From Mesotaenium endlicherianum (Eukaryota; Streptophyta; Zygnematophyceae; Zygnematales; Mesotaeniaceae): DNA of 43,837 nucleotides. The stretch spans positions 601,639 to 645,475 of the forward strand of contig WELA01011341.1 in assembly GCA_009602735.1 (NCBI GenBank), written 5' to 3'. Under the pieces are notes generated by a model. It made no database searches. It saw nothing but the letters and a program-made list of their open reading frames with translations, and had not been told where the DNA came from. Positions 1 through 8,344 of the stretch are shown piece by piece. The position numbers and the translations under genes were made by a program. Position 1 is the first letter of the stretch; every line of letters begins with the position of its first letter.

Positions 1-369
1 TGGCACCGCCTACCCGGGAGTTCACCACGTTGGTAGGACCTCGGTTAACCAAATCCACCGCCATCTCCCATCATCCCGAATCGCCATCCACCATAGGGAT
101 GTCATCTGGCGATTCATCTAGCATACCACACTTAGATGCATATCGAGGCAGTTTGCTGCTACCGAGTACGGAAGTCAGCTGGCTGTCAAGAATGTGTCAG
201 CAAGCTGACTCAAGGTGACATCAGCCTGCTACTTCCGGCCGAGTCATTAAACTGATATTAAGTATAAAGTCCAGCAGACTGATCATTAACTAGAGTTCAG
301 CAGGCTGAACTTATTTAACTATATTATTTAAATGAATATTATGTCAACCAATATACTGATTCATTACAC
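1..369 (-). repeat. Copy 1 of a ~530-bp dispersed repeat (LTR or TIR end), cut by the window edge
   Basis: Bases 1-369 match 21789-22156 in the same orientation and 18783-19137 in reverse complement, with scattered substitutions but no large gaps. Shared landmarks are the GTTGGTAGG and TTAACCAAATCC stretches, repeated AGCAAGCTGA-like words, and an outer end reading TGATTCATTACA. Read on the minus strand the outer end begins TGTAATGAATCA, so the repeat is oriented right to left here. It has no coding capacity. It could be an LTR or the terminal inverted repeat of a DNA element; the window start hides the inner end. Confidence 0.75.
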
Positions 370-371
370 CC

Positions 372-870
372 CGTGTAAGGTTATGAAATTGTAGTTTGTT
401 TCTTTCCAGTATTTTATGTGCATAGAGTGTGATTTTAGAAGAACTTTGGTCTTTATTTCACGTCATTTGGACAAGTATTGAGATAGTTATGAATTTTGGA
501 AGTTTTTAGTGAGTTTTTAATGTCACAGATTCTATTTAGTGACAAGGATAGGTCCAGTGACGAAAATTTCGGTTGGAGTCCAGAAAGTAGGACATTGAAA
601 CATGAGGGTTCCAGAAAGTACGTACAATTACGTAGAGTGCCAAAGTGATCGTGGAATTTCTAGAAACTCCGTGAGGAGTTAGTGGATTGTGTAGTAGAAT
701 ATTCTAGAGTGTGATTGTGTGCGTGTGAGTGTGCTAGCTTGTCCAACTAGGCAAGGTCACCTACATGGAAGGAGCCATAGGAGAAGGTTCTGGAGGTACT
801 TTGCTAGAGAGGACACTTAGAGTTAAAGGATAAATGGGAAGCACAAGGAAGTAGAAGGGGCTTATTCTAT
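372..870 (+). repeat. Chromovirus-type LTR remnant
   Basis: Begins TGTAAGGTTATGAAATT, close to the start of element B's 3' LTR (TGTAAGGTCATAGG at 11932) and of element C's LTR (17392, minus strand). It also carries the conserved block at about 461-505 (ATTTGGACAAGTATTGAGA and following) that recurs in those LTRs. Beyond about 180 bases it diverges from both. No internal region of the same family follows directly, so this is a solo or truncated LTR abutting repeat copy 1. The right boundary is approximate; an AATAAA at 909 lies just beyond it. Confidence 0.6.
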
Positions 871-1574
871 TCTAGTCTAACCTTCGTATCTTGTACACGA
901 CTTTTCTTAATAAAGTGAGTTCTTTTCCACTCCTCTCTCATGCAGCCCTCTACCTCTTGCAAGGGTGGCATACCACCAGGCCACTCCACCTTGTGTATGC
1001 AACTAGGAAAGGTCCTCGTGCACGCTTCCACTCGCGGGTGAGGGTGCGTGAGTGTGTATGGGCGCACTCCCCGCACCCTTCCCCCTTTCACCCCGCCTCC
1101 TACTCCAACAGCTCGCGCGCGGCGCAAGCCTACGGGCTCGCCAGGCTTCAGCGATCTTTCACATGAGGCCGCAGCAGAGTCAGGCAGGACCCCCGAGGCG
1201 CAGCCGGTCCTAGCCGACCGCAGCAGCACGACTGCTCCACTGGCAACGAGTGCCGCACCACGCACTTGTTTGCCTCCGCTAGAGCTGCCCGCGCTGCCTC
1301 CAGCTCCGCAGAGACGCACCCCTCAGCGTCCGCGTCTCCGCACGTAGCTCCGCTACGGCCCACACCCCTACGTAGCAGCATCCTCAAGCCCCCGCGGACA
1401 GGTTCGTCCCCTTACGCAGGTGCGCTGCTACGGCACGCCCACCGCACGTGGCCTATCGACACGCACGCCCAGGGTACCTCTCTGCGCAGGCAGCCCAGGG
1501 GCTCCTGCGAGGTAACACCGCTTCAGGAGGCGCGGCATACCCAAAAGCTCACTCCGCTGCGCACCGCACGGGAG

Positions 1575-3401
1575 ATGACTCCCCTCCGCGAGACAAGGGC
1601 TCGCTCCGTAACCCCGCCATACGACGAGACCCGTAAGCGCGGCACCACGCCGCCCTACCGCGCGCAACCCGACGACGGCGACACGCATTCTTCCTCGATG
1701 CACACCCATGGCGCGGTGTACCAGGTCCCTCTCGCCCGCCGCACTTCGGTCCCGCGCAGTCACATCGCAGGAGATGGACCGGGCGGTCCGCCTCCGCAGA
1801 AGGCACCTCGCATCGGCAGCCAATCCTCCGATTGTCACGCGTCTACGACAGCCGCTTGCGAAGAGCTCATGCGCCGACAGCAGCTCGGCCACATCTACCT
1901 TGCCCCTCGCGCACGGCTTGCGACACATGTCCAGCTGGCACCACGGCAGCCAGTGCGCGCACGGCAGGTGGCAGACAGCCCCGAACACTCGGCCTGCACT
2001 ATTCCCGTGCAGTCAGTATTGCGCGAGCGCCAGCGCGAGTACCTCGACCCGCACCCGTTCATGCCGCAGCGCACCGTCATGGACCAGCTGGCCCATGCTG
2101 CCTTGCACCGCGACAGCCAACACGAGCGAGATCGATGGCAGCTGCTGTGCGTCCGTGCTGCACAGGCTCAGGTCCTGCCTGTTCCTTGCGAAGCCTTGCA
2201 GGACGCACGAGCCCGCTGGCGTACCTATCAGGCGCACGCTCGCAACGGGAGTCCGCAACCCCTCGCATACCGCATTCCCGGGCTCACTCTCGACTACGCC
2301 AGGCAGGCCGTGGCCTCGCTCCGCATGGCGCCGCATCAGCACAGCCCACAGCGTACCTATCCGCCACCAGCCGAGCCTGGGGACGCCGCCATGGGCTGCA
2401 GGATGCTGCCCACGCCGATCTTCACCGATCAGCTCGACGAGAAGCATAGCGGTATCGTCTTAGTGAAGCTCTTCGCTGGCATCTCGACAGGCCTGCTGGC
2501 CACCTTGCAGGCCAGCATAGCCATGCGCCGCTACGTCTATGTGGATCCCGACGCAGAGGCCCAACAGGTGGCTCGGTGCCAGATAACCCTGTGTCACGAG
2601 CGCTTCCTTGACCTCTTCCCTGCGCACGCTTTCCGCCGTGCACAAACGGACTGGCCCATGGACATCCGCGACATCACTATAGAGCACGTCTCGCGTCTTG
2701 GGCCCATCGACCTGGTCATCGCAGGCTGGGAGTGTCAGGGTTTCTCCAGGGCAGGGACCGGTGGCGCCCTTGCGGACCCCCGCACTGTGCTCTTTTGGCA
2801 CCTGCTCCGCGTCCTCTGCATGATTGAGGATCGCCAGCCTCCCCACACTCTCGCATGGGTGCTGGAGAACGTGGCCGCGCGCTTCGATCGACGCGCGCAC
2901 GTCCGTGCCGACTTTGCCCTCTGCAGCAGCTACGTCGGTCGCGAGGCCGTCATCGACGCTGCCCAGATCGGCTCCTTCGCGCACCGCGTCCGCGCATACT
3001 TCACCAACCTGGCCATGCCGGGCACACTCGAGGCTCTAGCTGCAGCCCACCCACGCCACACGCGCAACGTGGACTCTGTTCTGGACGGCCCTCGCCTCGC
3101 ACAGCGCGTGACGACTATGCCTCACCCCTCCATGGCGCAGTGTGAGGTACTCCATAACGTCACGAGGGCTCTCCCCACCTTTGTCAGCCGCTTCGACAGC
3201 GACGCCTACGTGGGGGCCGCGCGCGGCATGGTCATCGACCTCGAGACAGGCATGTTTGACCGTCCTCGCCCTACGGAGATGGAGGGTGCCATGGGCTTCC
3301 CGCCGCATTTGACCCAGGTGGATGGCATCACCGAAGTCAACCGCATTCGTCTCCTCGGCCAGGCCATCGATGCCAACGTCCTCACATGGAACCTGCTATA
3401 G
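1575..3401 (+). CDS. C5 cytosine DNA methyltransferase domain protein of element A
   Basis: The frame is open from 1167; the first in-frame ATG is 1575 (608 residues), and the true start is uncertain. Residues 1-290 are low complexity with TP-L/P-R/Y motifs. From about residue 295 the DNA C5-methyltransferase motifs follow in order. Motif I is VKLFAGISTG (from 2463). Motif IV is GWECQGFSRAG with the catalytic Cys at 2733-2735 (residue 387). Motif VI is LENV (Glu at 2865, residue 431). Motif VIII is AHRVRAYF (about 2979-3002). The C-terminal motif IX/X segment has EMEGAMGFP and LLGQAIDANV. The family transfers methyl from AdoMet to cytosine C5; the spacing and C-terminus look DNMT3/DRM-like. 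Oddity: Glu replaces the usual Pro before the catalytic Cys. Placement directly upstream of pol, same strand, argues it belongs to the retroelement and is not a host gene. Confidence 0.82.
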   Translation: MTPLRETRARSVTPPYDETRKRGTTPPYRAQPDDGDTHSSSMHTHGAVYQVPLARRTSVPRSHIAGDGPGGPPPQKAPRIGSQSSDCHASTTAACEELMRRQQLGHIYLAPRARLATHVQLAPRQPVRARQVADSPEHSACTIPVQSVLRERQREYLDPHPFMPQRTVMDQLAHAALHRDSQHERDRWQLLCVRAAQAQVLPVPCEALQDARARWRTYQAHARNGSPQPLAYRIPGLTLDYARQAVASLRMAPHQHSPQRTYPPPAEPGDAAMGCRMLPTPIFTDQLDEKHSGIVLVKLFAGISTGLLATLQASIAMRRYVYVDPDAEAQQVARCQITLCHERFLDLFPAHAFRRAQTDWPMDIRDITIEHVSRLGPIDLVIAGWECQGFSRAGTGGALADPRTVLFWHLLRVLCMIEDRQPPHTLAWVLENVAARFDRRAHVRADFALCSSYVGREAVIDAAQIGSFAHRVRAYFTNLAMPGTLEALAAAHPRHTRNVDSVLDGPRLAQRVTTMPHPSMAQCEVLHNVTRALPTFVSRFDSDAYVGAARGMVIDLETGMFDRPRPTEMEGAMGFPPHLTQVDGITEVNRIRLLGQAIDANVLTWNLL

Positions 3402-4061
3402 ACGCAGGCCTTGACGCCCCTCTATGCCGAGGCACGACACCCCGAGATGGAGCAGTCTTACACCCAGATGGATCGAGACTCTGATGCGGACGACGGTCGC
3501 CCACCTCCCGGCACGGCCTGGCATTCTCAGCGCAAAGGTTTTGGGCCCCCGGCGCCCTTCCGTCCTCGCTCGCCGCCCGCACATGTTTCAGACGCCAATT
3601 CTGGTTTGCTGGGGGGGGGCAGGAGGCGAGAAGAGTGCTCACAGCGACCCAGGGAGTTCCAGTTGCCATTTCTTTTTCCTCGCTTACGTTCTCAGGCAGG
3701 TGTGCCAGGGCAGCTTGCGGCAGCTGCCAAGGAGGCAGCACCTACAACAGGACGCGCGCAGACAGCTGCAGGGCAGGTGACGCCGGCAGCACCACAGTTC
3801 ACGCCAGCAGCAGGGCAGGAGGCGCCAGCTGCGAGGCAGGAGTCTCCACCAGCTGCCCCTACATGGAAGCTGGGGGGGACTCTCACCGAGGCTCAGGCCG
3901 CACAGCTGACGGCACTGCTAGATGAGAGACGCAGTGTCAGCTTCGCCAACGGCATGCACGACCTTGGACGCTACAAGGGGGACCCCATGCGGATTCCTCT
4001 CACGACACAGGAGCCTATCTTTCTCAAGCGTTTCGCTACAGTCACTTTGAGGATGGCCTGA
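3402..4061 (+). other. Open linker between the methyltransferase and RT frames of element A
   Basis: The methyltransferase frame ends with TAG at 3399-3401 but stays open in the same phase to 4059, adding about 219 codons. These are rich in Pro, Ala, Gln and Arg, with a degenerate motif around AAGQ/PAA at 3775-3845. Near the end, TLTEAQAAQLTALLDERRSV and a following segment resemble the region just upstream of RT in Gypsy polyproteins. About position 4040 the homology moves to another phase, in which RT continues. No protease active-site triplet was seen. This may be a linker read by suppression and frameshifting, or simply a decayed join. Confidence 0.5.
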
Positions 4062-6952
4062 TTGGCACGCAGACGGGCAAGCTGGAGGACAACAAGCTCA
4101 TCAAGGAGTCGTCCTCGCGCTACGCCGCGCTCATAGTGATGCCAGTCAAGAAGGACGCCTTGGGTAACTGGTCCAAAAAGAGGATGTGCGGTGACTATCG
4201 TCGGGTGGACGAGGTCACGGAGCAGGACAGATATCCCATGCCAACACCCGATGAGATCTTCGATGACATTGGCACCTGCACTTGGTTCTCAGTGTTGGAC
4301 CTGCGCCAGGGCTTCAACCAGATTCCCATCGCCGAGGAGGATCAGCATAAGACGGCGTTCTGGGGAGCACAGCGTCTCTACGAGTGGGTAGTGATGCCCT
4401 TTGGGTTGAAGAACGCGCCTGCCACCTTCCAGAGGGTCATGGACAAGGGGCTGGCCGGTCTGCCCTTTGCACGGTGTTACATCGATGACGTGCTCGTCTA
4501 CAGTGAGACGTTTGAGGAGCACGTGGCTCACGTCACTGCTGTGTTGGAGCGCTTGGAGAACGCAGGGCTCAAGTGCCATCCTGGCAAGTGTACCTTTGGG
4601 ACCCGAGAGGTGGAGTACCTCGGACACGTGCTCTCTTCGAGTGGCTTGGCTCCCCAGCTAGCCAAGATCTCGGCCATCACGGGCATTCCGCCACCCATTG
4701 ATCTCTCACAGCTGCGCGCCTTCCTTGGCATTGCCAACTACTATCGGCGCTTCGTGCCCGGCTTCAGCGAGTTGGCCAAGCCGCTCAACGACTTGCTGAG
4801 GAAGGGCGTCGCCTACGTGTGGGGGCCTGAGCAGCAAGCGGCGTTTGACGAGCTCAAGGAGCTCTTGGTGAGTGCTCCTGTGTTGCGACGGCCTGACTAT
4901 GGGAAGCCCTTCATCCTGCACACCAACTAGTCGCAGGCAGGCCTTGGGGCGTTGTTGGTACAGGAGCACAACGGCTTCGAGCATGTGGTGGCCTACGCCA
5001 GCCGCAGCAACAACCGCGCGGAGGGCAACTACGGCTCCTATGAGGGGGAGTGCTTGGCGGCAGTCTGGGCCATCGTCCACTTCAGGCACTACCTTTACGG
5101 CACCCAATTCCGCTTGGTCACTGACCATCAGCCACTCAAGTGGCTCATGACGTCGGAGCGCTTGATCGGCAAGTACGCGCGGTGGGCCCTCATCTTGCAG
5201 GAGTACACTTTTGACGTGCACCATCGCCCGGGCTCGACCAACATGGACGCCGACGGCCTCAGCAGCAACCCCCTGCCCTCCTCGAGGGACCTCTCAGTGG
5301 CTCGACATGACGAGGATGAGCCAGTGGCCTGGCACGCGGCGGCGTACCTCGCCTTCACCGTCGACGGCTACGTGCGGCCCGCGGGGCTCACTAACCTCGA
5401 CATGGTGACGGTTACCACTCGGCGACTCGCTCTGATTGCAGCAAAGGAGCAGGATACCTCGCAGCGCGGGCCCGAGGACGTGTGGGACGACGCCCCCGTC
5501 CTTCATTACGTCACCACCAAGGAGGTGGCACTTGGTGTCACCTTGAGGGAGCGCGACCGCATCCTCAAGCGCAGCCGCGACTTCGTCTTCATAGACGGGC
5601 GCATGCGACGAGTGATGGCGGACGGCTCCGTCCTTGTGGTGCCTGAGCCAGCCATACGCAGCCAGCTGGTGCGCCGGATGCACGAGGCATTGGGGCACTT
5701 CGGTGTCAAGCGCACCCTCAGCCTTCTTCAGGCTGAGTACTGGTGGCACGACATGACTAAGGTCGTGGCCGATGCCGTCAGCAGCTGCTCGCTCTGCGAC
5801 CGTGTGCGCTCGAGCTTCACCGCTCGCACAGTCGCTCTCAGCCCTCTCCCAATTCAGGGGCGGTTCTACAGGTGGTCGCTCGACTTGGCGGGGGAGCTGC
5901 CCAAGTCTCGCCGAGGCAACCTCTATGTCTTGGTGATGATTGAGCACATGTCCAAGTGGATCGAGCTTGTGCCTTTGCCCAACAAGACCAGTGAGGGGAT
6001 TGCTCAAGCCTTCCTTGATCAGGTCCTTAGCCGCTTCGGTGGCTGCGCAGAAGTGCTGACCGACCAGGGCAAGGAGGTCCAGGGCTGCTTCCAGACGCTA
6101 CTGGAGCGCTCAATGATCGAGCACCGCACCACCTCCCGCGATCACCCACAGGCTGACGGCCTTGCAGAGCGCATGGTGCAGACTGTCAAGCTTGGGTTGC
6201 GGAAGTACTGTCTTGCCCACGACAGCACCCACTGGGACGACGCACTCCCGTGGCTGGCCATGGGGTACAGGTTCAGTAAGCAGGCCTCATTGGCCTCGCA
6301 TTCTCCCTACTTCCTCCTCTACGGCCGCCAGCCAGTCCTGCCCGCAGCAGCCAGGATCGTGGCCGAGAACGTCTTGGACTTGGACAGTCTCGAGACGTGG
6401 AACGCTCTTATCGGGCAGCGTGCTCAGCTCTTTCAGCGCCCGATGCCCATGGCCATGGATAACCTCGGCATTGCACAGCATTGCGATACGCTAAGGTATG
6501 CCATGACTCGTGGAGGAGCCTATCGTCCTTGGGTGTTGCAATTTTCCGCAGGTGACTTTGTGTACCTGCGACGCCAGACGAAGAACACCCTCGACACCAG
6601 CAGCTCGCCAGTCATCCTGCGCGTCAAGCGCGTCTTACCCACAGGTGTGCTGGAGCTAGAAGGCGCAGATGGCCGTCTTCACAAGGACCACACAAAGAAC
6701 TGTGGACCATGCCATCTTCCTAACCTTGACTCGCAGGTCCATCCTCGCAACGCGCGGCCGCCCAAGGACTGGGCGTGCCAGATCTGCCACAGCCCTGGCC
6801 AGGAGGCCAAGATGCTGCTCTGCGACAGCTGCAACCTCGGCTTCCACATCAGCTGCCTCGACCCTCCGCTGGCCCGCGTGCCCGCAGGAGACTGGTTTTG
6901 CAGTGGCTGCTCTGAGTTGGCCTTAGGCAGCGATCACAGCCCATCAGCTTGA
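4040..6952 (+). pseudogene. Element A pol: RT, RNase H, integrase and a C-terminal PHD finger
   Basis: Reverse transcriptase runs about 4130-4740: KKRMCGDYRRVD, the FSVLDLRQGFNQI block, the active site YIDDVLVYS near 4480, and FLGIANYYRRFV. RNase H spans about 4900-5240 (YASRSNNRAEGNY, VTDHQPLKWL). The integrase has an HHCC finger (HEALGHFG then CSLCDR, 5680-5805), DDE residues in SLDLAG (5878), LTDQGKE (6056) and the ADGLAERM segment (6153), and a C-terminal core to about 6700. A PHD finger closes the protein (6770-6915): CQIC, LLCDSC, FHISCLDPPL, WFCSGC, a Cys4-His-Cys3 pattern. The frame carries an internal TAG at 4928-4930 in the RNase H domain, where the catalytic Asp codon is also changed to Asn. 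Stop is TGA at 6950-6952. The enzyme set copies and integrates the element. Confidence 0.85.
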
Positions 6953-6976
6953 CGCTGAGAGCTTGGGGGGGGAATT

Positions 6977-8131
6977 AAAACATTTGACGCTTGACTCCCT
7001 TTTTGGCCTATGAAGCCATTTGTATTATAGACTTCATTGCAGCAAATCCTGCTTGTCTATTGTCACTTGTGTGTTGCTTATGTTGACAATACGCACCCGA
7101 TCTCTTAACGCACGACAGCTGTCATGATTTATTGAGTCGAGGTTGTCGCACTAAACCGAGCTCCACATGTGTGAACCATCAACCTAGGAAGGCCAACTTT
7201 GCATAGACTTTACGCATCCATACATTGACCTTTTCTCAATTTCCAAGTCACCAAAGTGTAGCGCGTCGAGTCACCTTCCGAATGGCACCGGGTTTGCGTC
7301 ATTTGGTCAAGTATCGAGCGAGATATGAGCGATCTAGTCCGCGTCACCTATCGGCCCCTAGCGGATCCTCACCAAAGGGCAATTTGTGTTTCAATGTGCC
7401 CAAGGGACACATTCTTGCCTATTCGTGACCCCCTAAAACCCCTAGCTTGTGCGCACAAATCCGCGAGCTCCCTAGAGCACACATATCTTGCATTTCTATA
7501 GTATAAGTGCATCATTGAGGCTATAACTAGGTGACTGCATCAACTACGCCTAGAGGAAGCTTCCTCAAGTTTCAGATCTTCGTTTGAGGTGCTATCTAGG
7601 TAGAATCACCCGAGGTAAGCTCCACCAAAAAGAGACACATAGCATATTCTACATGCCTTGCTTTGATTGGATTGAGTTATGCTTAGCCCATAGGAGTGCT
7701 AGTACATGCCTTGTACACATTAGTGGACATAGGAGAGCCTCCTAGAGGGACTAGATGCATTGGACTCGCCGCAGACCCCGGCGGATTTCCAGGACTATAA
7801 GTACCAAAGATGTCCCTAAAGAGACATCTTTTTAGAAGTCCATTATGCCAGATGTAAGTAACAGAGATTATCAGTAAAGCTTACACTTTTATCTCTTGTG
7901 TTTTCAGGACCACTTAGTTACTCTCTTGTGAAGAGCAAGCCCTCCTGGCTTCCAGTCACTTGAAGAACTTCACAAGTGGTGAGCAAAGTCACAGCTTAAA
8001 CCCTTGCATGGGACTACTCTTGAAGATCATGATGTGCTTCCAGTGATCTTTTGGGCCATACTTCATTAGTTGTTTTCTTACCAGTTTTACAGTTTTGAGG
8101 TGCCCACTCTGGAGAGTACATACCCCTTAAT
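6977..8131 (+). repeat. Putative 3' LTR of element A
   Basis: Starts right after the G-rich polypurine run and reads TTAAAACATTTGACGCTTG. Near 8131 the same start sequence recurs, so the interval is a candidate LTR of about 1155 bp. Its right end CCCCTTAA mirrors the TTAA at the left end, a short terminal inverted repeat. It contains, at 7298-7332, the TTTGGTCAAGTAT block seen near the start of the other LTRs here. No gene is visible; the longest open stretch (7225-7428) lacks coding features. No matching 5' LTR was found before element A, so this is inference. Confidence 0.5.
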
Positions 8132-8268
8132 TAAAACATTTGACGCTTGACTCCCTTTTTGGCCTATAAAGCCATTTGTATTATAGACTTCATTGCAACA
8201 AAGCCTGCTTGTCTATTGTGTGTTGCTTATGCCGACAATGCGCACCCGATCTCTTAACGCACGACATC
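8131..8268 (+). repeat. Partial second copy of the element A LTR start
   Basis: Repeats 6977-7122 with few changes: the TTAAAACATTTGACGC start, GCCATTTGTATTATAGACTT, and CGCACCCGATCTCTTAACGC. It has a short internal deletion compared with the first copy (a TCACTTG word is missing). It stops at about 8268 and joins directly to the zinc-knuckle end of element B's gag. It is therefore an LTR fragment at a rearrangement or insertion breakpoint. Confidence 0.75.
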
Positions 8269-8344
8269 TGGCTCGAGACTGTTATGTGAAGGCAAAGCAA
8301 CCTCACCAGCAGGAAAAAGGAGGACGCCAGTAAGTCGTTCTGGG

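Larger units (their letters stand above)
900..8131 (+). mobile_element. Element A: Ty3/Gypsy retroelement with a DNA methyltransferase and a PHD finger
   Basis: Order seen: low-complexity N-terminal region, C5-methyltransferase domain, stop, proline/alanine/glutamine-rich linker, reverse transcriptase, RNase H, HHCC zinc finger plus DDE integrase, PHD finger, polypurine run (GAGAGCTTGGGGGGGGAA, 6958-6975), then LTR-like sequence. No gag capsid, CCHC knuckle or D-S/T-G protease could be found. The 5' LTR is not recognisable, so the left edge is approximate. At least two lesions are visible: a frame change near 4040 and a TAG at 4928-4930. The coding part is GC-rich compared with elements B and C. 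The copy appears recently inactivated rather than ancient, because the long frames are otherwise open. Confidence 0.8.
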
